From assembly GCA_963969495.1 (NCBI GenBank), contig OZ018321.1, forward strand, positions 124,944,521 through 125,008,520: DNA of 64,000 nt, given 5' to 3'. The translations under genes were made by a program, and so were the position numbers. This stretch comes from Ceratothoa steindachneri. Lineage: Eukaryota; Arthropoda; Malacostraca; Isopoda; Cymothoidae. The notes under the pieces were generated by a model, which ran no database searches, was not told the origin of the DNA, and saw only the letters and a program-made list of their open reading frames with translations. Shown here piece after piece: positions 1 to 11,834 of this stretch. The number at the start of each line of letters is the position of its first letter. Positions within the stretch are counted from its first letter, which is position 1.

Positions 1-360
1 AGCTGCTTCGCCCGCTGCCAAAAGACCATGGGGTCCAGAATCACGAGGGCATCACCTGACCAGCCAATGTATATTCCACGTCGGGGGTACAGGACCCAAC
101 TGCCCAGTGTCCAGCAGCGCTATGACAATTCAAAGCCACACCTGCTCAGCTTGTTCAATACACGGCAGACCTGTAAGCACAGCTCTACTAAGGCCACAAT
201 CCACAGCTCCAGATAGATATGCGATGTCTGCCAGATCGCGCTCGGCCTCTTAGACAACCGCAACTGTTTGAGGCCGTTCTACACCCATCCCACCGAAGCT
301 GAGCAGCAGCCCTCCACCTCTGCCGCCCTTTCCTGAGCCCGTCTCCCATCCACTGATGTC
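1..360. other. GC-rich unassigned segment
   Basis: This stretch is visibly richer in G and C than the AT-rich DNA after about position 370. A short open frame on the plus strand (28-216) has no motif I can name. It could be the end of a retrotransposon gag or of a host exon lying outside the window. The composition change is seen; any function is unknown. Confidence 0.3.
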
Positions 361-999
361 CTCTGGTCGGTTTCCCATGTGTTTGTATGTAAAATCATGT
401 ATTTTTATACATTTTATAAGTAAATAATTGAATTTTTCCTTGCGTTTTATTTTAAACAAGAATTAATTTTTATGAAATATTCCTGAAATTTATTGATGGT
501 AAATAACACATGATATTAACATAATTGCATCCAGTTATAACATGATACAAAAAGAGTTATATGGTAAATTATTTACACCTCATACGGGGCGAAGTAGCCC
601 GGACGGGACTAACATGGTTCCCTGTGAGCTGGGCGGGTAGCCTGTACGGGATACTTCATTGACAGAACATTGCAGGAAATCAATGCCTCAAATCAAAAAA
701 TGTTCAGGAGTAAAATTGTCCTAGGAATACATCTAGTTTATGGCCCTAAGAGGAATTTTTTATATCTCAAGTATTTCTAGGTGTGCCCTCTAAAGGGTTA
801 ATACAATCTGTTTTTTATTTCTTTTATAGCTTGTAAATATTCCTTTTTAATTAAATAGAAATGTGCCCCCTTTTTATATTTTTATCCTTTTATTGCTTTC
901 ATTTTACCGTTGACACTTTTTTTATTCTAGGGCCTGGTACACTTTTATGTCCTGCCGCTCCATAATCATTTTTGATTTTAGGGGCGTACAGCTAGCCCC

Positions 1000-2600
1000 A
1001 AATATTAATAATAATGACCGTATTATAATGAGAGAAGGAGGGGCGCCGTGGTTAATACAGGAGTAGATGTTTTGCACGGCACACGTCCATAGGAGTTGTT
1101 TTAGAATCATTTTGTGATAAGGTAGAATATAATTTGCAGAGTCTTAGAAAACGATACTTTGGAAATGGAGGAATAGATTTGCTTGTCATCACTAACAAAG
1201 TGAAATGATAAACTAGGAATTTGAAGAAGTAAAGCGTAAATGCCAAACATAATCTAACCAAGACTGACCCTTGCGGGCCACTAAAATACACCTGCGCCAA
1301 GAGAGACAAATTGAGTAGGAGCAGAACTGATTAAAGGCAGTTTTCGATAGTCCCAAGAATTCAAGGATACTTTGAATAAGGACTGAGTAGTTAATAGTGC
1401 CTAATGCTGCTGAAAAGTTGATGTGTATTACAATGGAAGGCTTACCAACTTCAATTACACGATCAAGGATAGATGATTCAGTGGATTGTCCTGATTTAGA
1501 GCCAAACTTAAAAATATCATCGTCATTAGGGGAGAATAGGTGATTTAAATTTAGACTGAAACGGGCTTTCAAGGAATTTTGAGCGCACATGGAGTTGAAT
1601 GATTGGCGGGTAGTTTGCGGGCGTGTTTGAGTTCAGCGGAGGATTCTTTAGAAGTGGAAAACAGCAGTGTGTGTATGTTGGTCTATTGGTACTATTCCCA
1701 ATGAGAGGGTTTATATAATATCAATGATGTACATGAAAAGTAAAGGAAAGAAATGGCACTAGAGACAAAGATGGAATTAATCTGTAGAAGAACCGACATT
1801 TTAGGAATAGAAGAGACAAGTTTATTCATAAGAGGATTCCGGGATGAAAGAAAGAATCTTTGGATTAGGAAGAAAAGGTGGAGTTAGAATGTGGAGAGTA
1901 AGAGAGGAAGAGTTTATAGCGGAGTGAATATGAACTATCATGTTAAAGAAGCTGGCAGAGACTTCTAGATAGCTGTTATGGGGAAGAAAGAGGATTTCAG
2001 AGAGGGTTTCAGGATACTGTTGGTGTATCGGTGTGAACCTGTGCATGAAAGCTCTTTAGGAGGGAATTGGTGAGTAAGTAGCAAGAGGTTAAGAAATAGT
2101 GGTTTATCTCTGACTCGGCGAGTGGAACTGCATATGGTAATGAGCAAAGGATTATGTTGAGCTTAGCACAGTTGATGGTATAGTCCAATAAGGGTAAGAG
2201 AAAGGCGAGTCTCTCTTGGTTGTGTGCGAAATTTGGAAGCAAGAGGGATAAAAAAAACTGGCTGGATAGGCTATGAATTGGTAGAGAGAAGGGGACTAAG
2301 TCAAGTGTTTTCTAATATGTAAGTTGGTCTTGAGACAGCTTGAAAAGGAAAGTAAATTTTCAAAATGACCAAGTCACACACATGAGAAGGTATTTCGGAC
2401 AATGATAAAATCTCCCAGAATAAGAAAAGTTTCAGAGATATTAGAGATTCGCATACTCATAAATTTGCCGAGTTTATCGAAGATTTTTCAGCGAGATGAG
2501 CTTGAAGACGATAAAAGATGGCAAACTTAAGGATAAATTTCAAAGGCAGGTTTTCAAGAAAAGAATCAAAGTAAAATAGGACACTAATTACATCTATCTC
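1000..2600 (-). mobile_element. Decayed L2/CR1-like LINE remnant
   Basis: Read on the minus strand, the segment shows a degraded non-LTR reverse transcriptase. Around 1560-1330 there is a GQSTESSILDRV stretch followed by INFSAALGTINYSVL. This matches the L2-type pattern of GHSTET and then DLSAAFDTIDH, with the catalytic-region Asp replaced. About 150 bases on, in another frame (around 1280), PQGSVL marks the usual GVPQGSVLGPLL motif. Further upstream on the same strand (about 2440-2400) a weak ILGDFN-like stretch suggests the endonuclease part. Several stops and frameshifts make it a dead copy. The L2-like assignment rests on motif order; the outer limits are approximate. Confidence 0.55.
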
Positions 2601-4264
2601 ACCCTCACGTTTCGGGTTTCTAGCAGAGTGGATAAAAGATTACCTCCACGCATGTAAACAATAGCAGGAGTAACTGTATTTCACTCATCCAGCCATGTTT
2701 TTGCTATTAAAAATTGCAAACCTTTCTAATGAGCTAAGGTCACAGAGGAAGTTCGTTTTCCCCTACGTTAACTAGTGACAATTTACAAAGCAAAGAGAGA
2801 GAGGGAGTGTGAATTGGGAGTGTAGGGTTGAGTTTAAAAGGAAGGAGAGCAACAGTGTTTTAATGGGTCAAATAGAAGGCAAGAAATTAAGATGAGTCCT
2901 GGCAGATCGTTTCTAAGTACCTAATTGCTTAATTTTGTTGTAGTTTGAAGGGTTAACTTGTTTGAAGTTGTAAGTTAAATATAAAGTAGTCCTTTTCCAA
3001 TCTAATTCGAGGTACACAGAGCTCACAAGTTGAAATATTCTATATTCATCTACATTCGAAGAAACAAGAAGTGAGATAACAACTAATATTTACAAGAAGA
3101 CATAGCGAATATAATATATAAAACTTGTAAATTAATATTACAAATCACAGTTCAAACTCTACCGCCCACTACTGGAAAGGAATGAATTAAAGAAATAATA
3201 TACATTGAAATTAAAAAAAGACAGAGATAAAAGCTATTCAACACAAATTTTCGCTGAAAGCAAAAAGGTGTGAAGTAAATAATTCAGGAATTTTCTAGTT
3301 AGTGGTGATAAATAAGTCATGGGGTAGGTGCGGAGAGATCGGTTTGGGGAGATGTGCCACTTTGAGAATTGAAGGATCATGAGTTTTTATTATTTTTTTT
3401 AATTAAAAATAATAATAATTATGGTATCGGTTAAAATATGATCCCTTGAATAAATATATATTTTTTATTTTCAACGAACAATAAAATGAAACCGGTTGAA
3501 ACGCAAAACAATGATTGCTATAGATTAAACATTTCCCTCCCTCATCTAAATCTTACCTTTCGACCATTCTTTTCTAATATCTATCTCACTTCTTTTGCTC
3601 CTTTCTCACATTTCCTTCTCCTTCGATCAGAATTTAGCTTAAAATGATTTTTCATATTAATACATGAGAAACGCCAATCTACATGCAAAACTACAAACAG
3701 ATCTTTTTGGAAAATTGTTCCAGAATTTAGTTAACATAAGAATGGTAGAGCCTTTCGAATAAAATGCGTTCCTATCCAGATTAATCCTTAATCCAGAAAG
3801 ACTAAAATACAAAAGCGCAAATATTAGCGCTAATTTTTGTGCTACGCTAGGCTAGATGCTTTCACACACCCTTTGTCAGTATATACCATCGATCGACCAA
3901 AACTTCCTAGAAAAAATTAAAAATACTCCAAGATATTACCAAATTATTATATCCCTATTAAAAAAAGATCTGATTTTACGTGAGGCTAATAGGAACTCAA
4001 AAACATTAATTACAAAATAAAATTTAAAAAGTAATCCAAACAAATATTGAATTTTAAAAATTATATCACTTTCCCAAAGGAAGTTAGAAAATGTGGAAGG
4101 TAATGAAAATATCTATTAATTGATAATAAAAAGGAAAGTGCAGCGAATCACTATCACAATGAACGGCTGCAGAAAGAGTGAACATCTTCATGAATCACAA
4201 ATCCTTTATAAATTTAGTAATCTATCCAAACAGGATGAAAATTAGAAGTCTATATATGTATGGT
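2601..4264. other. AT-rich spacer, nothing recognised
   Basis: No coding pattern, RNA gene or clear repeat boundary is visible. There are short A/T runs near 3390-3470. Confidence 0.4.
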
Positions 4265-4593
4265 AGGGTGACCATGAAGTGGGCACGCGAGAGAATCGGG
4301 ATACAGATCACAGTGCGAGGGCTAAATAAACAAAGTTGAGTGCGGTTGACCTAAGTAATCAATTCTTAGAGGTTTTGGGATTAGAGAATCTGATTTTCGA
4401 AAAATATAACTTTACTATATAGAAAGATAATATTAATACCAGAAGTAAATAAATTACAATACATAAAATGAGACCCGGGGTACCTAACAGTGGTGGGGAA
4501 TACAGATGACTCGACGGCTACGAGAGTCCGAGAGAGGATGTATTGTGATTGCTTCCAGAGAAAACGGGAGAGTGCAATTATCGGGGAGACTCA
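4265..4593 (+). repeat. LTR-like dispersed repeat, copy 1
   Basis: This segment matches the reverse complement of 14493-14821 over almost its whole length. Shared blocks include GGGATACAGATC, the CTAAATAAAC stretch, ACATAAAATGAGA, ACGAGAGTCCGAGAGAGGAT and TTATCGGGGAGACTCA. Similarity stops sharply after the CA at 4592-4593. The next base begins a Ty3/gypsy RNase H-like reading frame, so the repeat may be a solo LTR or an LTR fragment. The repeat relationship is directly visible; the LTR interpretation is inferred from the CA end and the neighbour. Confidence 0.6.
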
Positions 4594-5130
4594 ATTTACT
4601 GGAAGCTTGCATTCACCTCTCGGTTGAGCAATTTCCTTACTAGCTGAAGGAACGCTTTAGCGATATATTAACTGACCATAGTAGGTTTTCTGCAATCCAG
4701 AACACTTCCCTACATCATTCACAGCAGGAGTGTTGTCAGCTAATTAAATCTCGAAGTTTGAGAAAGTTTTCGGCATATACACAGGCAAAGCAACGTATTG
4801 TAGATTGTCTTTCGCGCTTATCCTTAAACGAATCGACATCCAGACAGCAGAGGTTAACTACTACGCGATTGAAGACGCGCAAGAGGCCGATTTCAACTTC
4901 ACCAAGCTGCGCGAACCCTAATACGCTAAGCTTAGAGATGATCACCTTTGAATACAGAAATTTGTGCAGATATTGCAGAGCAGCCAGGAAAATGTCATGT
5001 CCTTACATTAATGCCGCTAATAGTAGAGGCGTTTTTTAACCTTCCATCGCCTTTTGCACCCAAGAATCAGGGACCATCAGGAGGAGATTATGTTACGATT
5101 TATCTGTCCGGAATTTGAATAATACTTACG
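4594..5130 (+). pseudogene. Ty3/gypsy pol remnant (RNase H to integrase)
   Basis: Broken plus-strand frames keep the order of motifs typical of gypsy-type pol. FTSRLSN lies near 4610. DILTDHSRFSA, near 4660, corresponds to the family's TDHKPL motif. AKQRIVDCLSRL, near 4800, corresponds to the NVVADALSRL end of RNase H. HRLLHPRIRDHQEE and RFICPEF follow at about 5042-5125, like the HPG...RFVWP zinc-finger region of integrase. Stops and frameshifts separate these blocks and no complete enzyme is present. The catalytic integrase core is not clearly visible downstream. The remnant starts exactly where the LTR-like repeat ends. Confidence 0.55.
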
Positions 5131-6400
5131 TCTGTCGCTGAGCCCAAATCTGGATGCAGTGCTAATACTTTAATTAAAGTCTACGGCACACCGTTACCAC
5201 CATACTTCCCTATGCCTCGGTATCTGAGCTTTCCGAGCGTATCAATCACAAGATTGTGCGCCAGCTCGCCCTTGTAAAGGTTACTGGTATCCCCTCACTA
5301 TGATAAAATATTATAAGAGGCTAAGAAGAAGCCACCTCAAAAGCATCCATCAACGCACGCATCATCACTCCAGACTTTGTCTCCATTTGGGTGACGCGAT
5401 TCGGTGTCCTCTCGAAAGCCTGAATAAAATTCGCTAGGGCCCTTGCCACCGGACACAGCCGAACCAGCGAATGGCTCTCTACATAAAACAGCTTCATGCA
5501 TTGAACTCCCCGGTACCTATAAGGCGTCATGGTAACATGAGATGTGATCTCTAGGGTGGAAGCAATATCCCTGGTCCTTCTAGGCCTTAAGAATTCTTGG
5601 AAGGAGGACCTTGAAGCGCCACAGGCCTACCTCATGTTGGACCCAAGCTAAGCACCTGAAGTGACTACATTACAAGGGGTCACTGCTCCATTTTCTAGAT
5701 CGGATTTTGTAGCCAGCCTCGCGAGCAGCTTGGCGAGGCTAGCCGATGCCAAACTCGTGGCATATCTTTACCTGCAGAGAAGTGCGATGTCAAGGCGTCA
5801 CTTTTTTTCAAAAGGAGTTAAAGAGATTAAACGAAGTGAGGGGCTAACACCGTGACAGGTGGCTGAATTAAATCTTTATCAACACACTTTTAAGAGACCA
5901 AGAAAACATGCTTGAAGATGTCAAAAAAAAATAGAGCTGTTTCGCACTATTTCAAAATTTAAACTACCTCCTCACCCCCCAAAATATGAAAAAATGTTTC
6001 ATGAAATAAGGTAGGTCATGCTGCCCCCAACTCGGATGTAAATAATCTTCCAACTTCCTATATTGCCCTGTTCTGGGTATTTTTTTGATAAAGTTTCCAT
6101 TTTATCAACAGTACCGTCTAAATTAATCAGAACGACTGTATTTGTATCACAAAATGTGCCGGATTTATTGCGGAAGAAAATCAAAGGTATGAATAATTGG
6201 TGTACGATAGCCTACAGATAAGAACTAGCTTTGGATGAAGGTGATGAATATTAAGATGAATAAAACGAAAATGATAGGCAGATAAGAAATTTATTATAAA
6301 AGTTTAAGTGTGTGAATGATTCAAACGACAGCGAGAATAAATTTTTATTTAAAATAACGATTGAATTAACAAAAACAAAGATTTTTACAAGTTATAATAA
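5131..6400. other. Spacer, nothing recognised
   Basis: The part from 5150 to 5800 has more G and C than its surroundings and may be further eroded gypsy sequence. I could not match any motif. From 5870 to 6400 it is plain AT-rich DNA. Confidence 0.3.
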
Positions 6401-6401
6401 T

Positions 6402-7125
6402 TATTGTTTAGTGCGGAGACCTTTATTCTCGAGGATTTTTTGATATCTGCAAAAGTATCAAACACTCACTTGACATTCTTGAGCAGTAATCTTATTTAAT
6501 TCCTTTTGAAGAATTTCACAGAGTTCCCGAATTATTTGGCATCCTTCGCTCTAGCGATTTAGGTCCAAACTCTGTGCATGACAGCTTAAAACAGTTATGT
6601 GATTGTTGTTCAGGATTATTTTTCATCAACTTGTTCATGTGGCAGGGGTCATTACCCTGTTTGCAGAATAAATTCTGGGCTTCAGAGATTCTCAGATTTT
6701 ACAAACATGTTACAGGGGCAATTCTTTGAACACTCTTACTTTTACTTTGGCCCTTTAATGCACAATATCTCACTAATCTCTTGAGAACCCTTCTAAGCTG
6801 CCTTGAAACGACCCTTCTTCACAATTTGGGTAATAGCTCAATCTTCCCTGTATGATGTCTTCTTTGGCCTACCGGATGATTTACCAGCATTGCATAAACA
6901 TGATTTTCATAGTTCAAAAGAATTTTATGGACTACAATTTCTAATGCTTGACACTCTCTTTAGTGAGCTCAATTGAAAGGCTATTTTGTGACGGACCTTC
7001 AAGGTCAGCTTGCGGACAGAGACAAGTATGATAGCTTTCTTAGCTTTATCACTTGGAACAGAGCTGGCCAGAGAACGACCTAATCTATACGAGACGGAAA
7101 TAAAGTTTGTTATTAATAGCAAAAA
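6402..7125 (-). pseudogene. Tc1-like transposase remnant
   Basis: On the minus strand, GRPKKTSYREDRAITQI (about 6870-6820) resembles the GRP/K..REDR..V joint between the two helix-turn-helix domains of Tc1 transposases. Further along, QSLDLNR (about 6575-6555) corresponds to QSPDLNP around the second catalytic Asp. The C-terminal stretch ends with ILENKGLRTK, near 6425-6405, like the family's KGGHTKY end. Much of the catalytic domain between these blocks is lost, and there are many stops. Terminal inverted repeats were not found. The assignment rests on three motifs in the right order and on the same strand. Confidence 0.6.
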
Positions 7126-7746
7126 TCCCCCAACCTACGGGCGTTTTTTTTTAGGCCTGTAGTGCTTGTTCGCTTCACTTACTAAATCAAGAACGTATGT
7201 TGGAGAAAAGGTTTTTATTTCACCACACATTCAAAGTTGATGTGCTGGAAAAAAATAATTTCAGAAAATTTTTAAAAATGCAGAGTCGGACATACACACG
7301 CTAGGATCATTATAATATACGAAAATAATGCCCTTTCTCTCTACAAGAAAGCTAAGAGTTCGAATAATTTTGAAGACTTCATTTTTTCAAATAAATTACT
7401 TATCTACCGATAACTTTCCTTTTATTCATCCTAAATTTTCATCGCTTTTATCCAAAGGTAGGTAGCTTTTGCCCATAGGGTATTGTACATCAATTTTTTA
7501 AACCTTTGAATTTATCTGTCAGAAGATATGGTCGATGTGGTTTTTAATATTGGTGTTGTGATCATTTTAGACGGTATTGTATCTTTCATTATTCTGTTTT
7601 ATTTCATCGGTTTTCTCTTGTTTGTATTTTAGCAAAGAGGATCTTTTATGTCCGTGATATTTTAGGCGTGCGAAGATGTATCAGAGAAAAATTCCTTCCA
7701 AATCATTAATATGAATAGCTCATTAAATTACCAACTCAGGGCGGAC

Positions 7747-8026
7747 TAAGCCGTGGCGTAATGGCTAAGAGCATCGGCGTTTAAATCTATCGGTCCTGAT
7801 TTCGAAACTCAATAGTCCAAAACCTTTTACGAGGAAAACGGAACTCAAGGAAACGCTGAAGGACCAACTCAAGAAGATTCAAGATAAAATGGATCGCCTC
7901 AAGAAAGAAAAACGAAAGAAAACGATTTCAAAGACTAACTCATCAAGAATCAAGAACGAATTAGAAACTCAAGAAATGCAAGAAAATGCAAATGCATTAA
8001 GAAAGAAATCGAAAATCAAGAACTAA
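7747..8026 (+). repeat. tRNA-like head with AACTCAAG-rich tail (possible SINE)
   Basis: TGGCGTAATGGC at about 7754 resembles a Pol III A box. TTTCGAAACTC about 45 bases on resembles a B box, although it deviates from GGTTCGANTCC. The DNA that follows is built from many copies of AACTCAAG- and CAAGAA-like words and stays open in one frame up to a stop near 8026, giving a lysine/glutamate-rich coil-like translation with no good start codon. I read this as a tRNA-derived SINE or tRNA pseudogene with a repetitive tail, not as a protein gene. A functional tRNA is unlikely because no acceptor stem pairs convincingly. Confidence 0.35.
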
Positions 8027-10900
8027 CCCAGCCAACAAGAATATTAAGTCAAGATAAATGGAAGAAAATGTTTGAAGGGCCAACTTAAAGGAAATTTAGA
8101 AAGTAAATAGATTCGAATATAAAGAGAAAATAAGGATGAAGAATAATATAGATAAACACATAAATGAAAATAAGGAATGCCCCCCATCCCCCCCATAATG
8201 TTTGTTTCATGACATTTTTAATTCTTGCCATATGTAAGAACATTCAAATAGATTCTTGAAATACGTTTCCGAACGCTGGCAATCTTAATTTTATTTTTCT
8301 GCTTTTTTCTTTGTCATACTTAGTAAAAAATATTTTTAAGTTTGGAAATTATAGAAGAGGGTAAATTCTTTTGTTTCAAGTTAATTTATAATGAAGCCGT
8401 AACATCATATACTTATTATTATTAATTTGTATATTATTTGCAATTCTCTTTACTCTTTACTAACTGGATTGAAGTAATTATTTAGCGAGTAAACAATTTC
8501 AAAGTATCTCAAAGCCTTATCAAATAGTTGAAAGTGAATGGATTTGTTGAGTCAAAAACAATAGCTACATTAATTTGCGTGCGTAACTAAATTCAAATTA
8601 AAATTCTCCTCTCGCTCTAAACAAACATTATGCCTTTATCTTATGAATGAGGAGGCAGAATATACGAGTTGAAAGAGATTTGATAATAAGATATGTATTC
8701 AGTGGCTTGTGTTGGCTAACATTGACTGTGTCGAGCAATAGACGAACTTATTAAGAAAGTATAAATAAACTGGTTTTTTTTTTTATTATCGGAAAGGTGT
8801 TGGAAACATTAATGAGTTTTAGTTTGCCACTCTTGATTTTGAATATAATTCAGTTTTTATTCAGATTATCCTTTTTCTTGATCAGTTTTAATATTTCATC
8901 GAAATATTAATAGCGTCAGTTTTAAATTATTAAATTCTAGCGGGAGTCTTTTGGAGGTACAATTTTACACGCCTAGAGAGCGAGCTGGAACTACATCAAT
9001 GCCATAAGTTAAGTTAAAGCTTAAGTAGGAGATAACTGTTTAATGGAGCTGATTGAATTAATGAAATTAATTATCTTCACCCCAAATTGCGATTATATGT
9101 AATGCCCAAAGGTGGGATCGAACCTAGCCAAGGTAATATATCAATATGCATTTTTTGGCAGAGTATTCTTGACCTGTGCTAATTTATAATCAACAAATTG
9201 CGCGTAAAATGTTTTGTTTGTATCTACCTGTATTTTATCAAGGTAAACCTTCCCTAGAACAATAGAAAAGTCGTAACAAAGAGAAAGATCCATGTGTTTT
9301 GGCAAACCAAGCCTTAAAACTTGCTAGGGAGTGAACATGTCGAAGTATCAAGAGATATACAAAGCAATAAATAATTGTTTAGTATATCCTTAAGACTATG
9401 AAGAATGATTTACCATGAGTAGTTATTTCCAAGAGAAAGTTATAGAATATTTTTTAATTGTTAAAATGAGTGTCGCACGATTTTATAAGCGATTACTACT
9501 AGGGAATACTACTAGATTATTAAAAATAGCTGTAACTGAGGGGGTGTACCCCCATAATTAAAGGGGGATATCGGGGACGAAGCTCCCATTTCGAAATTCC
9601 CTTCAAAATAATGATACATAATACAATACGTTGCGACCCCAAAACGCAAAAAGTGCTAAATATATCGTGCGCCACTAATCTTAACATTTACCATATCTTA
9701 TAAAATAAAGGGAATTTAGGCAAAATGAATCTGATTAGAAGCAGAACTACTTCAAATCTCAACACATGAAAGAAGTACAATCCTCCTATAATTGACAGAA
9801 TATTTACTTAAATATTCGAGAATATAATATTGGTATTTAAAAAACAACGATTGACTTTGAAGAAGTGAGTGGTATTAGGGGTAACCATTTGTTAAATTTA
9901 TAATGAATACGTTGATTGTTAACCTTGTAGTATAAAATAGCCACCTGCCTTGGATACAGATTCATGCTAAATTAATCTAGGAAATTGTAATTACGTATTT
10001 TAAACTAACTCTTGAGGGGAGTAAAATCAAAGGTTGCATTATCAGGGCAGAAGGAGAAGGCAGGCAAAGACATTTATCTCGACAAGATTATATACGAATA
10101 TTGTAAAGAATTTTATTTTTTATAAATTTTTAAGCGTCGTAAATTTTCTTTATCGATTTTTTTAAAAATTTCGGAGCAATATATCAAATGATTGACAACA
10201 TCCTTTTTTACCAAGTCCTCGACCGTAGCACTAAAAAAGCTTAATACTGCTAACTCATATATCAAGCACTTATTTAATTTAAGCCAGCGAAGGAACAATA
10301 AAATTAAATTAATTTTTCAGTGATCGCTTTATTAACCATTCGAATTAATTTTTTTCAAGAAATCTTAAGCAGTTTTGTGATTTTGAGAGATTATACAAGA
10401 AGAAAAATATGTCTACTTTGATCATATATAAAGTAAGCCATTCCTACCTAGCGCTTCAATACAGCTCTAATATATATTAAAATTAATATTGCCATATAAA
10501 AGCAAATTAACTATTTGCTTTCAAGTTGTCTGAGTTAACAATATCTGCAAGTGCCAATTGAGTTGGTTGAAGTAAATACTAAAATTATAAACACTAATCA
10601 TAATCATATATCTTAGAAAATTTAAATTAAAGCAAACCTATGCCCATTACAATACCTGTCCTAAAATGAATGGTAGTCCATTGTCGCCAACTTCTTTGAA
10701 AGCGGTACATCGCTTAGGTAAGCTAAGTCTAAAAATGACTACCAATAAGTTCTAGACTATGATATGGATAATTTAATCATCTAGGCTTAAAATGGAACGT
10801 ATTGGTTAAGGAGTTACCACTCGTTTTTGAGATTCAGATAACTTGGCCATAAATGGTGTCGCTTCAGGACTCGCTTAAGCACCCGTAGAGTTTACATTGA
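8027..10900. other. AT-rich spacer
   Basis: No coding sequence was recognised. A B-box-like word on the minus strand at about 9110-9130 (GGTTCGATCCC) suggests a tRNA-derived fragment. Near 9540 a small G-run/C-run hairpin (GGGGTGTACCCCC) is visible. Confidence 0.35.
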
Positions 10901-11028
10901 TACGAGGGGCGGTCAAAGAGTTTTGCGAATCAGTAGAGCAAAACAGAGGAAGGAAGGTGGCTGTTTGTGAGGGTGTTAAGACAAGTTATGACAAGTAAGG
11001 ACCTGCAGCCGCACGCTCCTGCCTCGTC

Positions 11029-11035
11029 TATTTAA
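11029..11035 (+). promoter_or_regulatory. Possible TATA-like box of mariner copy A
   Basis: TATTTAA lies 46 bases before the transposase ATG. Copy C keeps the same word and copy B has TATTTTA. In all three it is followed by GCAGATCGTCAGT ahead of the ATG. Conservation across the copies supports a promoter or leader element, but the distance and role are inferred. Confidence 0.35.
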
Positions 11036-11080
11036 GAATCAGTAGCTGATCGCAGATCGTCAGTCACAATTTTTTCAACA

Positions 11081-11767
11081 ATGGAGAAGGTTGAGCACCG
11101 CGCAGTGATCAAATTTTTGACCAAGGAAGGCAAGAATGCAAAAGAGATCCATGAACGCATGGTTGCAGTGTACACCGACACCGCCCCTTCCTATGCAACC
11201 ATTGCTCTCTCGAATAGGGAGTTCCGCCATGGTTGTGAGCCCCTTGAAGTTGATCCCTGTCCAGGACGTACGTCAGACTTAACCAACGAGGACAATGTGG
11301 CCCGTGTGGAGAGGATGATCCTCGAAAATCGACGGGCGAAGGTCGAAGAAATCGAGCGAGAACTTGGAATATCACATGGAAGTGTTATCAACATCATTCA
11401 CGGTAATTTGGCCATGCTAAGGTCTCTGCCCGTTGGTTCCCTAGAAACCTCACGCCGGATGATCAACTTCAAAGTCGTCAAAATCCAAAAGGCCAGAGTT
11501 GCAGAAGCTGCCCTGCGCAAGGGCGAATTCGAGGAGCTCAACCATCCCCCCTACCTTCCAGATCTGGCCCCTAGCGACTACTTTTTATTTAACCAGCTAA
11601 AGGCTGCACTGCGTAGACGCGGGTTTGGGGACGATGAAGATGCTTAGCTCGCCGTCCAGGAGTGGATTGAACAGCAATCGGGAGATTTATGATTGTCGGG
11701 AATTCGAAGTCTCAGGGACAAGTGGCGCAAGTGCATTAAAGTCGAGGGTAGTTATATTGAAAAATAA
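11081..11767 (+). pseudogene. Truncated mariner transposase, copy A
   Basis: The frame opens with MEKVEHRAVIKFL, the N-terminal helix-turn-helix region of mariner/SETMAR-type transposases. It continues through a second DNA-binding region (ELGISHGSVINII). It then jumps to the C-terminal KARVAEAAL and LAPSDYFLF block, which holds the third catalytic Asp. The first two catalytic Asp regions (TGDE and HDN) are absent. The frame stays open to a TAG at 11645-11647, where copy C has GAG. Beyond it, the rest of the usual tail is readable up to a natural stop at 11767. One base is missing just after ATG 11414 compared with B and C. That shift keeps the C-terminal part in frame but scrambles about 30 residues between. 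At about 228 codons it is two-thirds of the family length. A DNA-binding-only product is conceivable but unproven. Confidence 0.8.
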
Positions 11768-11834
11768 TAAAACACTTTTCCTCATATCTCGTTTCCTTAT
11801 ATCCGAATTGCAAAATTTTTTGGCCCTTCCCTCG

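Larger units (their letters stand above)
10903..11834 (+). mobile_element. Internally deleted mariner, copy A
   Basis: The left end reads CGAGGGGCGGTCAAAGAG just after a TA dinucleotide (10901-10902). The right end is an eroded inverse (GGCCCTTCCCTCG) followed by CA where the second TA target duplicate would be. Copies B (23172-24089) and C (35864-36765) share ends, leader and coding sequence. All are about 0.9 kb, against about 1.3 kb for autonomous mariners, and lack the same middle part of the transposase. Copy A lies in plus orientation. It cannot supply transposase, so any movement would have needed an enzyme encoded elsewhere. Confidence 0.85.

Noticed and set aside
28..216. Short open frame as a possible gene
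   Set aside because: No motif, no supported start context and no neighbour relationship; it is within the range expected by chance.
7747..7820. Functional tRNA gene
   Set aside because: A- and B-box-like words are present, but no acceptor stem pairs properly and the B box deviates.
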